From assembly GCF_022810405.1 (NCBI RefSeq), contig NZ_JALGQE010000005.1, positions 310,001 through 374,000 on the forward strand: a stretch of DNA of 64,000 nt, given 5' to 3'. Position numbers and translations under genes: made by a program. The notes under the pieces are model-generated. The model searched no databases. It was given only the letters and a program-made list of their open reading frames with translations, and had not been told where the DNA came from. Source of the DNA: Rhodococcus sp. ARC_M5. GTDB taxonomy: Bacteria; Actinomycetota; Actinomycetes; Mycobacteriales; Mycobacteriaceae. Below, piece after piece: positions 46,543-57,059 of this stretch; position 1 is the stretch's first letter; every line of letters starts with the position of its first letter.

Positions 46543-47220
46543 TTACGCCTTGACGACAACGACCCGTCGCGCGGGTTCGACGCCGGTGCTTTCGCTCGCC
46601 ACGCCATCGATCTTGGCGACCGCGTCGTGCACGATCTTTCGCTCGAACGGAGTCATCGGGGTCAGCTCTTCACGTTCACCGGATTCGAGAACGCGACGGG
46701 CAGCCTCGGCTCCGAGATTGCCGAGTTCGGTGCGCCGATTGGCGCGCCAGCCCGCGACGTCGAGCATCAGCTTGCTTCGCTCACCGGTCGACTGCTGAAC
46801 GGCCAGACGCGTCAGCTCCTGCAGTGCATCGAGAACTTCACCCTTGCGCCCGACGAGCTTGGCGAGATCGTCGCCGCCGTCGATGCTGACGATGGCGCGA
46901 TCGCCTTCGACATCGAGGTCGATGTCGCCGTCGAAGTCCAGAACGTCGAGCAGCTGCTCGAGGTAATCACCGGCGATCTCGCCTTCCTCGACCAGGTAGT
47001 CCTCGTCATCATCCTCGTCGTCGTCCGACCCGTCGACGGTCTTGTCCTCGACGGCACTCTCGTTGCCGGACTCTTCGACGACAGGAGTCGCGTCTGCATC
47101 CACGCCGACTGCACTCACCTGATCGGTCTCGACCACCACGTCACTTGCTCCATCTCCGGATACCGCACCGACTGTGTTCTGTACTTCGTCGTTCTGAGCT
47201 TCTTCTACGTCCGCTGCCAT
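46543..47220 (-). CDS. jag: RNA-binding protein Jag (KhpB; KH and R3H domains)
   Basis: 225 aa. The N-terminal 90 residues are acidic and disordered, with a run of Asp/Glu near 65-75. A KH domain with GRKG (the GxxG loop) and a C-terminal R3H domain (ANRRTELGNLG to ERKIVHDAV) follow. Jag/KhpB binds RNAs and in firmicutes affects cell-wall elongation. It ends the operon, 25 bases after yidC. Confidence 0.94.
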   Translation of the reverse strand: MAADVEEAQNDEVQNTVGAVSGDGASDVVVETDQVSAVGVDADATPVVEESGNESAVEDKTVDGSDDDEDDDEDYLVEEGEIAGDYLEQLLDVLDFDGDIDLDVEGDRAIVSIDGGDDLAKLVGRKGEVLDALQELTRLAVQQSTGERSKLMLDVAGWRANRRTELGNLGAEAARRVLESGEREELTPMTPFERKIVHDAVAKIDGVASESTGVEPARRVVVVKA

Positions 47221-47245
47221 GTTCGTCCTTCTCTCGACGTGTCGG

Positions 47246-48337
47246 TCAGCGCCGCTTGCGCTTGGTCGACTTGTTCCGGTTCGCCTGCGGTCTCGGTTTG
47301 GCCGGCGATGCGGCACCGGTTGTCGAACCCGACGTGCCGTCGCCGGTCTCGACCGTCGACTGATCGCTCGTCGGTGACATCTTCGAGAGCTTGGGACGAG
47401 CACCGGGCTTCGGCTTGGTGGTCGACACCGGCTTCACTCCGGGCTTCGGAGCGTTCTCGGAACGCTTCTCCACCGCGGCCGCTGCCTTCGCGGCTTCCTC
47501 CTTGTCGATCTTTCCGAACACCAGGTGCTGCTGCGCGTAGGTCCAGGTGTTGTTGCTGACCCAGTACAGCAGGATCGCGACGGGCAGCAAGGCACCGAAG
47601 ACCAGGACTCCGAGCGGGAAGACGTAGAGGGCGAGCTTGTTCATGATCGCCGACTGCGGGTTCGCCGCTGCCGCCTCACTCTGACGCGCCACCGAGGCAC
47701 GCGAATTCAGGTGCGTCATGATCGCCGCGATGATCATCAGTGGGATGGAGACCGCCGCAATGACCCAGGTCGACGGGATGGTTGCGTCGGGGCCGACGGC
47801 GAATGCGTTGAGCTGGTCCTGCGGCATCGTGATCCATGCCGAAATAGGGGCACCGAACAGGCGGGCGTCGAGGAACGACTGCACGTCGGCCACGTTGAAC
47901 GCGTAGTTCGACAGCTCCCGGTTCTCCTCGGGAGTCAAGCCGAGCTGACCGAACCCGGTACCGGTGCGGTTGAACGAGCGCAACACGTGGAACAGGCCGA
48001 TGAACACCGGGGCCTGTGCCAACACCGGCAGACAGCCCATCAGCGGATTGAAGCCGTGCTCCTTCTGGAGCTTCTGCATCTCGACGGCCATCTTCTGCTT
48101 GTCTTTGCCGTACTTCTTCTGCAGAGCCTTGATCTGCGGCTGTAGCTCCTGCATCTGCCGCGTGGTGCGGACCTGCTTGACGAAGGGCTTGTACAGGATC
48201 AGGCGGAGGGTGAAGACCAGGAATACGACGGACAGTGCCCAGGCGAACCCATTGCTGGGATCCTGGAACACAAAGCCGAACACCTTGTGCCATACCCAGA
48301 GAATCCAGGCAACCGGGTAGTAAATGAAGTCGAGCAC
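47246..48337 (-). CDS. yidC: Membrane protein insertase YidC
   Basis: 363 aa Oxa1/YidC-type insertase. A first hydrophobic segment ([16 protein letters not shown]) is followed by the helix [15 protein letters not shown] region, the cytoplasmic coiled hairpin ([17 protein letters not shown]), and further helices ([57 protein letters not shown]). The basic C-terminal tail (KSTKRKRR) suits ribosome contact. The GTG at 48337 has GAGGAG upstream; longer starts lack a good site and would overlap yidD. Confidence 0.96.
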   Translation of the reverse strand: MLDFIYYPVAWILWVWHKVFGFVFQDPSNGFAWALSVVFLVFTLRLILYKPFVKQVRTTRQMQELQPQIKALQKKYGKDKQKMAVEMQKLQKEHGFNPLMGCLPVLAQAPVFIGLFHVLRSFNRTGTGFGQLGLTPEENRELSNYAFNVADVQSFLDARLFGAPISAWITMPQDQLNAFAVGPDATIPSTWVIAAVSIPLMIIAAIMTHLNSRASVARQSEAAAANPQSAIMNKLALYVFPLGVLVFGALLPVAILLYWVSNNTWTYAQQHLVFGKIDKEEAAKAAAAVEKRSENAPKPGVKPVSTTKPKPGARPKLSKMSPTSDQSTVETGDGTSGSTTGAASPAKPRPQANRNKSTKRKRR

Positions 48338-48341
48338 GGCT

Positions 48342-48671
48342 CTATGTACTCCTCTGTTCTTCCACTCGCGCGAGATCGTGGTGTTCTTCGGTTTCGGTCG
48401 GCTCGGTGACGATTGCGCGCCACTTACCGGGTTCGGGCACCGGGTCCCAGCCTCCAGAGTGCCAGGGAGCACATTTGAGGAGGCGGACGACTGCCAGCAA
48501 CGAGCCCTTCGACATCCCGTGCACCTGGAGCGCCTCGATGGCGTACTCACTGCAGGTGGGGGAGAAGCGACAGGTGGGAGGTCTCATCGGGGACACGTAT
48601 GTCCGGTACAACCCGATGAAGTAGACGAGCGTGCGAGCAGGAATGGAACGAAGGTTGCCCATGAACGTCAT
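48342..48671 (-). CDS. yidD: Membrane protein insertion efficiency factor YidD
   Basis: 109 aa with the family hallmark [19 protein letters not shown] and the [16 protein letters not shown] segment. It helps YidC-dependent insertion. The start overlaps the rnpA stop (ATGA) and the stop lies four bases before the yidC start; an ATG at 48662 is a possible shorter start. Confidence 0.95.
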   Translation of the reverse strand: MTFMGNLRSIPARTLVYFIGLYRTYVSPMRPPTCRFSPTCSEYAIEALQVHGMSKGSLLAVVRLLKCAPWHSGGWDPVPEPGKWRAIVTEPTETEEHHDLARVEEQRST

Positions 48672-49048
48672 GACGGCGGACCCTTCGGAGCTTCGAGAAG
48701 ACCGAGCTTCTTCAATCCTGAACGCAGTTGAATCGATAGATCTGCCGAGGTCGCACCCGCGGCTCCGGGCAGTGCACGGATCACCACGTCGGTGGTTTCG
48801 GTGAGCTCACCGAGGACGTCGGTACAAATATGCCGAAGCCGGCGCGCAACTCGATGACGAGTTACGGCCGGCCCGACTGCCTTACTGACTATCAATCCGA
48901 AACGTGGCCCGTGAACGGTGGATGCGATGCCCTGCTCGCCACGCGCAACGGCGTGTACGACCAGGTTCGATCTACCCATTCGGCGTCCTCGACGCATCAC
49001 CACGGAAAAATCACGTGCGCGGTGCAATCGATTCGGCTCAGGAAGCAT
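48668..49048 (-). CDS. rnpA: Ribonuclease P protein component
   Basis: 126 aa basic protein that supports the RNase P RNA in 5' processing of tRNAs. The signature region reads [20 protein letters not shown]; the usual RNR is TRHR here. The ATG at 49048 (preceded by GGAG) was preferred to the TTG at 49060. It overlaps yidD by four bases and lies 30 bases after rpmH. Confidence 0.94.
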   Translation of the reverse strand: MLPEPNRLHRARDFSVVMRRGRRMGRSNLVVHAVARGEQGIASTVHGPRFGLIVSKAVGPAVTRHRVARRLRHICTDVLGELTETTDVVIRALPGAAGATSADLSIQLRSGLKKLGLLEAPKGPPS

Positions 49049-49078
49049 CCCGAGCTCCAAGCTTCGGACGAACGACTA

Positions 49079-49222
49079 TCAGGCTGTGAGTTCTTTGCGG
49101 CCCTTGCCGCGACGTGCGGAAACGATTGCACGACCCGCACGGGTACGCATACGAAGACGGAAGCCATGAACGCGCGCGCGGCGGCGATTGTTCGGCTGGA
49201 ACGTCCGCTTGCCCTTGGCCAC
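49079..49222 (-). CDS. rpmH: 50S ribosomal protein L34
   Basis: 47 aa, very basic, with the canonical [21 protein letters not shown] segment. The GTG at 49222 has GAGGAG upstream. It is the first gene of the minus-strand operon that leads away from oriC. Confidence 0.97.
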   Translation of the reverse strand: MAKGKRTFQPNNRRRARVHGFRLRMRTRAGRAIVSARRGKGRKELTA

Positions 49223-49842
49223 GGTCAACACTCCTCGAGATTCGACGACGCCGATCTGTCGGCGCCTGCTGTAAAGGTTCAGCGAGTTCGGATGAAGTCG
49301 CTTGCCTCCCGAGCGAGAAATCCGAGTGAAGACAGACTGTGAGCAGCCAGCAAGCATCGGCCACCTCGCTATTGGGTGACTGTTCGAGAGTACTGATCGA
49401 GTCACCGGTGGTCAAACTCGGTCCGTACCGGTGGGCGCAGGCGTTCATCCACAGGCGACACTCACCGGCGGCGACTCACGCTGTGATGGAGGCCGAACAG
49501 CTCCTCGCTGCCACGAGCAACGCGACACAATTCGTCCGATCGCAGTACAGACAGTTGCAACGGTGCAGGTCAGACTGGCGCAGTCGCCATACCACGAAAC
49601 GAAACGTGTTCTGGGGTCACATCGGTGTCGTTTATCCACACCTGTGGATAATTGTGTGGAAACACAGTTCAGGTGGCATATTCGTACCTTGCGGGGTCCA
49701 CCCATGGACCCTGGTCTCGGCCGCCGCGACGCACGAACGACGACGCTATCCGACGATGTCGCCGCGTGAGCGCGAAACGACGTACGAATTCAGGCGTCGG
49801 ACACACCGCCCGAGACGAATGCTCGACGACGGAGGGCCCAAC
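49223..49842. other. rpmH-dnaA intergenic region with DnaA boxes
   Basis: 620 bp with promoters for both divergent genes and a group of DnaA boxes: TTATCCACA at 49632-49640, its inverted copy TGTGGATAA at 49643-49651, a weaker GTTTCCACA on the minus strand at 49655-49663, and TCATCCACA at 49445-49453. It may be part of a bipartite origin or an autoregulatory site for dnaA. No gene was seen. Confidence 0.7.
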
Positions 49843-51375
49843 GTGAACGACGATCCGGATGCGCTGGCGCGCATCTGGCCCGAGGTGGTCGCGGAGCTCA
49901 CATCCGACCGACACAGTGGGTCGCCGCTGACCAAGGGCCAGAAGGCCTGGCTCGCGCTGGTCAAACCGCTGACATTGACTCAAGGGTTCGCGCTTCTGGC
50001 AGTTCCGTCGACCTTCGCTCAGGAAGCGATCGAACGAGATCTTCGCGAACCCATTCTCGGCGCCCTCGGGCGTCACCTGGGACAGGGTGTCGAGGGACTC
50101 GGAGTGCGCATCTCCGCTCCCGAGGACGAGAAGATCGACTCCGAGCGTTCGACGTACCCCGATGCCCCAAGTTCCCCGACCTACCGGCGCCGCGTGCTGA
50201 CCAGCAGGGACGACGAGCCGTCGGACTCCGAGACCGCCGACTACGAGGAGGTCGACGACGAACGCGAAGCACTGGCCAGCGTCCAGAACTCGTGGCCGAC
50301 GTACTTCACGAAACCTCCCGATTCGACGCCGCCGTCCTCGGGTGCCAACAGCCTCAACTCGAAGTACACCTTCGACACCTTCGTCATCGGCGCCTCCAAT
50401 CGATTTGCACACGCCGCTGCGGTGGCCATTGCCGAGGCACCTGCTCGCGCCTACAACCCACTGTTCGTGTGGGGGGCGTCGGGCCTGGGCAAGACTCACC
50501 TCCTGCACGCGGCCGGTCACTACGCGCAGCGCCTGTTCCCGGGCATGCGCGTCAAGTACGTCTCGACCGAGGAATTCACCAACGACTTCATCAACAGTCT
50601 TCGTGACGACCGCAAAGTGGCGTTCAAGCGCCGCTACCGCGAGACCGACGTGCTGCTCGTCGACGACATCCAGTTCATCGAGGGCAAGGAAGGCATCCAG
50701 GAGGAGTTCTTCCACACCTTCAACACCTTGCACAACGCGAACAAACAGATCGTCGTCTCGTCCGACCGGCCACCGAAGCAGTTGGCCACGCTCGAGGAAC
50801 GGCTTCGTACCCGCTTCGAGTGGGGCCTGATCACCGATGTGCAGCCGCCCGAGCTCGAGACGCGTATCGCCATTCTGAGCAAGAAGGCTCGGATGGACCG
50901 GCTCGATGTGCCGCACGACGTGCTCGAGCTCATCGCCAGTCGAATCGAGCGCAATATCCGTGAGCTCGAAGGCGCCCTCATTCGCGTGACGGCTTTCGCA
51001 TCGCTCAACGGACAGGCACTCGACCTCACTCTGGCCGAGGTGGTTCTGCGCGATCTGATCCCCGATTCGTCGAGTCTGGAGATCAATGCGGCCACGATCA
51101 TGGCCGTCACGGCGGAGTACTTCAACACGTCCATCGAGGACCTGTGCGGGCCGGGCAAGGCGCGAGCACTGGCCATGGCCAGGCAGATAGCGATGTATCT
51201 CTGCCGCGAGCTCACCGACCTGTCGTTGCCCAAGATCGGCCAGACGTTCGGGCGCGACCACACGACGGTGATGTACGCGGACAAGAAGATCCGCAAGGAG
51301 ATGACCGAGCGTCGCAAGGTGTACGACCAGGTCCAGGAGCTGACCGCGCGGATCAAGCAGCGCTCGAAGCGGTAG
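49843..51375 (+). CDS. dnaA: Chromosomal replication initiator DnaA
   Basis: 510 aa. Domain I covers the first 90 residues, domain II is an acidic linker, domain III is the AAA+ ATPase (Walker A GASGLGKT, Gly211 to Thr218; Walker B with Asp274/Asp275), and domain IV ends with the DNA-binding [10 protein letters not shown]. It opens oriC. The GTG at 49843 follows GGAGGG and gives the usual length; an ATG at 49819 is possible. Confidence 0.98.
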   Translation: MNDDPDALARIWPEVVAELTSDRHSGSPLTKGQKAWLALVKPLTLTQGFALLAVPSTFAQEAIERDLREPILGALGRHLGQGVEGLGVRISAPEDEKIDSERSTYPDAPSSPTYRRRVLTSRDDEPSDSETADYEEVDDEREALASVQNSWPTYFTKPPDSTPPSSGANSLNSKYTFDTFVIGASNRFAHAAAVAIAEAPARAYNPLFVWGASGLGKTHLLHAAGHYAQRLFPGMRVKYVSTEEFTNDFINSLRDDRKVAFKRRYRETDVLLVDDIQFIEGKEGIQEEFFHTFNTLHNANKQIVVSSDRPPKQLATLEERLRTRFEWGLITDVQPPELETRIAILSKKARMDRLDVPHDVLELIASRIERNIRELEGALIRVTAFASLNGQALDLTLAEVVLRDLIPDSSSLEINAATIMAVTAEYFNTSIEDLCGPGKARALAMARQIAMYLCRELTDLSLPKIGQTFGRDHTTVMYADKKIRKEMTERRKVYDQVQELTARIKQRSKR

Positions 51376-51958
51376 ACGACCGAGCACTGACGAACACGGA
51401 GAACGGCACCGAATCCCAACGCGGGTTCGGTGCCGTTGCTGTTTTCCGGTCGTTCGTCGAACCGATTCTCGACCCCGATTCCGCGAGTTTTCGAGGCGCC
51501 GACCATTGATTCACACCTGTGGATAACCATGTGGACAACATCGAAGTTCTGGGGATGGAGTGTGGGCGCCTGTGCACCGATGGGATTCGTCCACAGGGCG
51601 CCGAGCATCAACCTCGCATTGGTCCCGAGTTCATCCCCACGACACCACGCTCGGCCACCAGCGCTTCGATGGGTCCGTGCACAGATTCCACAGGACCTAT
51701 TAATACTTCTGTTTTCTCCTTGAAAGAACTTCTTTGAAAACAGGTGTTGGGGAACGATCCGTTCACAGGCCCTCCGAGATGGCTCGAATCCCACGTTGAC
51801 GCCGAAGCTCGCGCTTTCGTCTTCGCTTCGGAGGGCATACGGTGTGCTTGCGCTGGATGTGCCAGACTCGTCGTTGCATCGGTTCGAGCCGCAACGATCG
51901 AGGTTGCGTCGCCGGACCGTGAAGACGAACGCCACCGAACGAGAGGAAATGCCGAGCG
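51376..51958. other. dnaA-dnaN intergenic region, probable replication origin oriC
   Basis: 583 bp. DnaA boxes on the minus strand are TTATCCACA at 51518-51526 and a perfect TTGTCCACA at 51530-51538. TCGTCCACA at 51587-51595 is one mismatch off, and GATTCCACA at 51684-51692 is weak. An AT-rich stretch (about 51695-51745) is the likely unwinding element. In related actinobacteria the functional origin is in this interval. The downstream part before 51959 contains the dnaN promoter and shows no gene. Confidence 0.85.
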
Positions 51959-53143
51959 ATGGAGCTTGGAAGTTTGAAGTTTCGCGTTGCTCGTGAAGAT
52001 TTTTCCGATTCCGTCGCGTGGGTGGCCCGCAGCCTGCCGTCGCGACCGCCCGTGCCCGTTCTCGGTGGAGTTCTCCTCGCCGCCGACGAGCAGGGTCTGA
52101 CGGTCTCCGGATTCGACTACGAGGTCTCCGCTCAGGTGAAAGTCTCTGCCGAGGTTGCCACCGCAGGCCGAGTTCTGGTGTCGGGCAAGCTACTTGCCGA
52201 TATCACGAAGTCGCTGTCGAACAAGCCGGTCGACGTCACGGTCGACGGAACCCGCGTTCTGATCAACTGCGGCAGCGCCAAGTTCTCGCTGCCCACGATG
52301 CCCGTCGAGGACTACCCGCAACTGCCCGAGCTGCCCAGCCAGACCGGTTCTCTGGCCGGGGACGTGTTCTCCGAAGCCATCGCCCAGGTCGCCATCGCGG
52401 CGGGCAAGGACGACACCCTGCCCATGCTGACCGGCATCCGCGTCGAGATCGACGGCACCAATGTCGTTCTGGCGGCTACCGACCGTTTTCGACTGGCCGT
52501 CCGTCAGGTCGATTGGACGCCGGCCGGTGCCGACACCACCACAGCGGTGCTCATCCCGGCCAAGACCCTCTCGGAGTCTGCCAAGACCTTGGGCGGCAAC
52601 GCCGGCTCGCCGGTCGAGCTCGCTCTCGGTTCCGGTTCGTCGATCGGTAGCGATGGCTTGCTCGGCATCGTCAGCGACGGGCGCCGCACCACCACGCGAC
52701 TGCTCGACGCCGAATTCCCGAAGTTCCGTCAGCTGCTGCCGGCCGAACACACCGCGGTGGCCACCCTCGAGATCGCGTCGCTCGTCGAGGCCATCAAGCG
52801 TGTGGCGCTCGTGGCCGAGCGCGGTGCGCAGGTGCGTCTCGAGTTCAACGCCGATGGTGTGCTCCTGTCTGCAGGTGGCGACGACGCAGGCCGAGCCGAG
52901 GAGGCACTGCCTGCCGATTTCCAGGGCGAGGCGCTGACCATCGCCTTCAATCCCGGCTATCTGATCGACGGTTTGTCTTCGCTGCACAGCGAGAAGGTCA
53001 CGTTCGGGTTCACGACCCCGAGCCGGCCCGCAGTGCTGCGTCCGACGTCCGACGAGGAGTTGGTGGCCGACGATGCAGGTAAGTTCGCGGCGCCGCAGTC
53101 GGAGTACACGTACCTGTTGATGCCGGTCAGGCTGCCGGGCTGA
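51959..53143 (+). CDS. dnaN: DNA polymerase III beta sliding clamp
   Basis: 394 aa with the three-domain clamp fold (conserved [15 protein letters not shown] and the C-terminal [10 protein letters not shown]). It tethers the replicative polymerase to DNA. AGAGGAA lies upstream of the ATG at 51959. Confidence 0.98.
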   Translation: MELGSLKFRVAREDFSDSVAWVARSLPSRPPVPVLGGVLLAADEQGLTVSGFDYEVSAQVKVSAEVATAGRVLVSGKLLADITKSLSNKPVDVTVDGTRVLINCGSAKFSLPTMPVEDYPQLPELPSQTGSLAGDVFSEAIAQVAIAAGKDDTLPMLTGIRVEIDGTNVVLAATDRFRLAVRQVDWTPAGADTTTAVLIPAKTLSESAKTLGGNAGSPVELALGSGSSIGSDGLLGIVSDGRRTTTRLLDAEFPKFRQLLPAEHTAVATLEIASLVEAIKRVALVAERGAQVRLEFNADGVLLSAGGDDAGRAEEALPADFQGEALTIAFNPGYLIDGLSSLHSEKVTFGFTTPSRPAVLRPTSDEELVADDAGKFAAPQSEYTYLLMPVRLPG

Positions 53144-53257
53144 TCCTGCCTGGTTACTGTGGAACCTGCGGGTCTTCGCCGCGATCGGTCGGTCGCTGCG
53201 CTTGCTCCACTGACCTTCTACCGGATCTACACCTGACACAGACAAGGACACCTCATC

Positions 53258-54184
53258 ATGCAGCTGGGCTTGGTCGGTCTCGGAAAAATGGGCTTCAACA
53301 TGCGCGAGAGACTGCGCGAGCACGGCCATGAGGTGATCGGTTACGACCCCCGACCGGAGGTGACGGATACGCCGTCACTGGCCGGTCTGGCAGAGTCGTT
53401 GACGGCTCCGCGCGTGGTGTGGGTGATGGTTCCGTCCGGCAAGATAACCCGCGATACCGTCACCGGTCTGGCGGATGTGCTAGAGCCCGGCGATCTGGTC
53501 ATCGACGGCGGAAACTCACGATTCACCGATGACAAGCCGAACGCAGAGTTGTTGGACGCCAAGGGAATCAGCTACATCGATGCCGGCGTATCCGGTGGTG
53601 TCTGGGGTCTGAAGAACGGCTACGGCCTGATGGTGGGCGGACAGGACGAGCACGTCGACCGGGCGATGCCGATCTTCGACGCGTTGCGTCCGGAAGGCGA
53701 GCGTGCGGACGGTTTTGTGCATGCCGGTCCGGTCGGTGCCGGTCACTACTCGAAGATGGTGCACAACGGCATCGAATACGGGTTGATGCAGGCATACGCC
53801 GAGGGCTACGAGATCCTCGAAGCGGAGGAACTCGTACAGGATGTGCAGGGCGTACTGCGGGCCTGGAGCAAGGGCACCGTCGTGCGGTCGTGGCTACTCG
53901 ATCTGTTGGTCGAAGCGCTGGCTCAGGACCCGGAATTCAGTGAGATCTCCGGGTACACCGAGGATTCGGGTGAGGGCCGCTGGACCGTCGAAGAAGCCAT
54001 CAGGCACGCTGTGCCTGCACCGGTCATCTCCGCTGCACTGTTCGCGAGATTTGCTTCACGGCAGGAGGATTCGCCGGCCATGAAGGCTGTCTCGGCTCTG
54101 CGCAATCAATTCGGCGGGCACGCGGTCAAGAAGGCCGATGCCGACGAGACCCTGCGCGCCCCGGCGCCGAAGAACACCGAGTAA
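53258..54184 (+). CDS. gnd: 6-phosphogluconate dehydrogenase, decarboxylating (short type)
   Basis: 308 aa, the short form common in actinobacteria. The Rossmann motif is GLGKMGFNM, then GGNSRF and the catalytic Lys/Asn region (GHYSKMVHNGIEYG). It oxidises 6-phosphogluconate to ribulose 5-phosphate and makes NADPH or NADH. Its place between dnaN and recF, with its stop directly against the recF start, is seen in some Rhodococcus relatives but not in M. tuberculosis. Confidence 0.95.
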   Translation: MQLGLVGLGKMGFNMRERLREHGHEVIGYDPRPEVTDTPSLAGLAESLTAPRVVWVMVPSGKITRDTVTGLADVLEPGDLVIDGGNSRFTDDKPNAELLDAKGISYIDAGVSGGVWGLKNGYGLMVGGQDEHVDRAMPIFDALRPEGERADGFVHAGPVGAGHYSKMVHNGIEYGLMQAYAEGYEILEAEELVQDVQGVLRAWSKGTVVRSWLLDLLVEALAQDPEFSEISGYTEDSGEGRWTVEEAIRHAVPAPVISAALFARFASRQEDSPAMKAVSALRNQFGGHAVKKADADETLRAPAPKNTE

Positions 54185-55417
54185 GTGTTCGTCCGGTCTC
54201 TGCAGCTACACGATTTCCGATCCTGGGACGACGTGACCGTCGACCTCGGACCGGGATCGACCGTGTTCGTGGGGCCGAACGGTCACGGCAAGACCAATCT
54301 GCTCGAATCACTGAACTATCTGTCGACGCTGTCCTCACACCGTGTGTCGTCGGACGCTCCCATGATCCGGGCCGGTGCTGCCAAGGCATTCGTGGGCAGT
54401 GCCGTGGTCAATCACGGACGTGAATTGATCATCGATGTGGAGCTTCTCGACGGCAGGGCCAACAAGGCTCGGATGAACAGGTCCCCGCTGCGGCGCCCAC
54501 GCGAGATCCTCGGCGTGTTGCAGAGCGTGCTGTTCGCTCCCGAGGATCTCTCGCTCGTCCGCGGCGATCCCGGCGAACGACGACGCTATCTCGACGAGCT
54601 GCTCACCACTCGCATTCCTCGAATGGCCACCGTCCGTGCCGATTACGACAAGGTCCTGCGGCAACGGTCGGCTCTGCTCAAGACGGCGAGTGGATCTTTG
54701 CGTCGCGGATCGTCGTCGGGCGACGGCGCGAGTGCGCTTGCCACCCTCGACGTCTGGGACGGTCACCTCGCCGCACACGGAGCTCGATTGCTCGCTGCCA
54801 GAATAGGTTTGGTGCACGAGCTGATGCCCTTCGTGCAGCAGGCCTACAGTTCGATCGCGCCGGAATCACGATTGGCGTCCGTTGCCTACCGGTGCAGTCT
54901 CGCCGATGCGTTGCCGCCGGAGTTCTCCGATGCCGATCGGGCACCCGAACACGACGATATCGATGTCTTGGAAGCTGCTTTCCTGCATCAGCTTTCGGTG
55001 ATGCGACAGCGGGAGATCGAACGCGGGGTTTGTCTGGTCGGTCCTCATCGGGACGATCTGGAACTGATGTTGGGGGATCAACCGACGAAAGGCTTTGCCA
55101 GCCACGGTGAATCGTGGTCGTATGCACTCTCCCTCAGGCTCGGATCGTTTGCGTTGCTGCGTGAGGACGGGACCGACCCGGTTCTGATGCTCGACGACGT
55201 GTTCGCCGAACTCGATCGAAAGAGACGCGCCGCGTTGGCGGCAGTGGCCGCCGACGCGGAACAGGTACTGATCACCGCGGCGGTTCCCGAGGACGTGCCA
55301 CCCGAGCTCTACGCCAGACGGTACGGCGTGGAGGCTCGTCAGGAAGTCGATTCCGGTGCGGCCGGACGTATTTCGACCATCACCGACCTGTCGGTGTCGG
55401 AGAGTGAGGTGTCGTGA
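54185..55417 (+). CDS. recF: DNA replication and repair protein RecF
   Basis: 410 aa SMC-like ATPase that loads RecA at gaps. Walker A is GPNGHGKT (Gly30 to Thr37), and the signature and Walker B ([11 protein letters not shown]) lie near the C-terminus. The GTG start follows the gnd stop without a gap; the stop overlaps the dciA start (GTGA). Confidence 0.96.
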   Translation: MFVRSLQLHDFRSWDDVTVDLGPGSTVFVGPNGHGKTNLLESLNYLSTLSSHRVSSDAPMIRAGAAKAFVGSAVVNHGRELIIDVELLDGRANKARMNRSPLRRPREILGVLQSVLFAPEDLSLVRGDPGERRRYLDELLTTRIPRMATVRADYDKVLRQRSALLKTASGSLRRGSSSGDGASALATLDVWDGHLAAHGARLLAARIGLVHELMPFVQQAYSSIAPESRLASVAYRCSLADALPPEFSDADRAPEHDDIDVLEAAFLHQLSVMRQREIERGVCLVGPHRDDLELMLGDQPTKGFASHGESWSYALSLRLGSFALLREDGTDPVLMLDDVFAELDRKRRAALAAVAADAEQVLITAAVPEDVPPELYARRYGVEARQEVDSGAAGRISTITDLSVSESEVS

Positions 55418-55974
55418 GCGACGAGACGAACCCACCCGCGTCCGATGACCAGCCCGAATTGAAGGGGGTCGACCTCGCGCGTCGAGCACTGGAGGACGCG
55501 CGGGCCGCGGCCAAAGCCAGTGGTAAGTCGGTGGGGCAAGGACGGTCGTCGCCGACCGGCGGAGTTCGAGCACTGCGGGGGCGTCGTCGACGTGGATGGT
55601 CGGGAGCAGGGCCCGACGACCGAGATCCGCAGGCTTTCGGTGCGCTGGCGAATTCGATCGCGTCCAAGCGCGGATGGTCGGCCAAGGTATCCGAGGGAGC
55701 GGTGCTGGGCCGGTGGCCGCACGTCGTCGGGGAGGACATTGCGGCGCACGCCGACCCCACCGGTCTCAAGGACGGAGTCCTGAGTATTTCCGCCGAGTCC
55801 ACGGCATGGGCGACGCAACTGAGGCTGATGCAGTCGCAGATACTGGCCAAGATCGCTGCCGCCGTCGGTCATGGTGTGGTGACGTCCCTTCGGATCACCG
55901 GTCCGACGACGCAGAGTTGGAGGAAGGGCGAGCGTCACGTTCGCGGACGAGGTCCGCGCGATACGTACGGATAG
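55414..55974 (+). CDS. dciA: DciA (DUF721) replicative helicase operation protein
   Basis: 186 aa. The N-terminus is a basic, low-complexity linker; the C-terminal KH-like DUF721 domain ([28 protein letters not shown] to [10 protein letters not shown]) matches DciA, which loads or activates DnaB in bacteria that lack DnaC. It corresponds to Rv0004 and is translationally coupled to recF. Confidence 0.9.
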   Translation: MSDETNPPASDDQPELKGVDLARRALEDARAAAKASGKSVGQGRSSPTGGVRALRGRRRRGWSGAGPDDRDPQAFGALANSIASKRGWSAKVSEGAVLGRWPHVVGEDIAAHADPTGLKDGVLSISAESTAWATQLRLMQSQILAKIAAAVGHGVVTSLRITGPTTQSWRKGERHVRGRGPRDTYG

Positions 55975-56141
55975 TGAGACGTCCCAACGATCGCTTTCCG
56001 AACAAACTGGTCCAGGTGATCCTCAACAGATGTTGGGGTCAGTGTTGCTGTGACACGATGCATGTGCGTAGCGTGATTCCAGACACGCACACGGTCGGGG
56101 GACCGAATAACTGTTCTGCGCGCATCGGACGAGGAGAAGTT

Positions 56142-57059
56142 GTGTCTGCACCAACGAAGAAGACATCGACAGCGGCCGTCGATGTCGACGGAACCCCCGA
56201 AGATCGAGTCATCCTTCATGCCCGGAACGTGGAATTCGACTGGAACTCCCTACCGCTGCACTACATGGACGGTAACCCGCTCGCGACGCACTTGATCAAC
56301 GTGATGCACCTGCTTCTGCCCGAGGGCGAGGAGTGGTTCGTGCGCACGTTCAAGGAGGCGTTGCCTCTCATCCACGACGACCAACTGCGCGACGACGTGA
56401 TCGGGTTCATCGGCCAGGAAGCCATGCATGCGCAGGCTCACACCGAAGTCCACGATCAGCTTCGGGCACACGGCATCGATGTCGATCCGTACGTCGACCA
56501 GATGAAGTTCCTGTTCGGTCGGGCGCTCGGCAACAGGTCCGGCCACGGTCAGAACAGTCTGGTCGAGCGTCTGGCGCTCATCGCTGCGGCCGAGCACCTG
56601 ACTGCGTTCCTGGGTGATTGGGTTCTGAATGCTTCGGAGTTGGACGAGGCCGACGTCGATCCGATCATGTTGGATCTGTTGCGGTGGCACGGTGCCGAGG
56701 AGGTCGAACATCGTTCGGTCGCCTACGAGGTGATGCGGTACTTCGACGTGCGCCCCGCCCGCCGGATTCGTACGTACGTCGTCATCGCGCCCACCCTGGT
56801 GTGGTTCTGGACCCGTGGCGTTCGTTTCCTGATGAGCCAGGACCCGACGCTGGCGCACCTGACCCCCAAGCAGCGCACGCCGTCGTTCCGGGAATTCAGG
56901 AAGGTCGCGAAGTCCGGCCTGTTTCCGACGCCGATGTCGATGGTGAAGGCGTCGCTGCGCTACTTCAAGAGCACGTACCACCCTTCGCAGGAAGGGTCGA
57001 CTGCGCAGGCAGTGCGGTATCTGGCCACCTCACCGGCAGCTCGGTCCGCCGATCGATGA
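56142..57059 (+). CDS. Ferritin-like diiron protein (annotated family: predicted metal-dependent hydrolase)
   Basis: 305 aa of the PF10118/COG3687 type. The pattern of a ferritin-like diiron site is complete: Glu64 in a first helix, Glu93-x-x-His96, Glu151, then Glu187-x-x-His190. A hydrophobic stretch (about 203-222) suggests membrane association. The GTG at 56142 has GAGGAG six bases upstream. The next gene, an NAD(P)H-FAD-2Fe2S reductase, overlaps by four bases, so the pair is translated together. I infer a two-component oxygenase or desaturase rather than a hydrolase. Neither gene belongs to the standard replication block, so the pair was probably inserted. Substrate unknown. Confidence 0.8.
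   Translation: MSAPTKKTSTAAVDVDGTPEDRVILHARNVEFDWNSLPLHYMDGNPLATHLINVMHLLLPEGEEWFVRTFKEALPLIHDDQLRDDVIGFIGQEAMHAQAHTEVHDQLRAHGIDVDPYVDQMKFLFGRALGNRSGHGQNSLVERLALIAAAEHLTAFLGDWVLNASELDEADVDPIMLDLLRWHGAEEVEHRSVAYEVMRYFDVRPARRIRTYVVIAPTLVWFWTRGVRFLMSQDPTLAHLTPKQRTPSFREFRKVAKSGLFPTPMSMVKASLRYFKSTYHPSQEGSTAQAVRYLATSPAARSADR

Noticed and set aside
49339..49842. Extension of dnaA to 678 codons
   Set aside because: The extra region contains DnaA boxes and intergenic sequence and does not match DnaA domain I.
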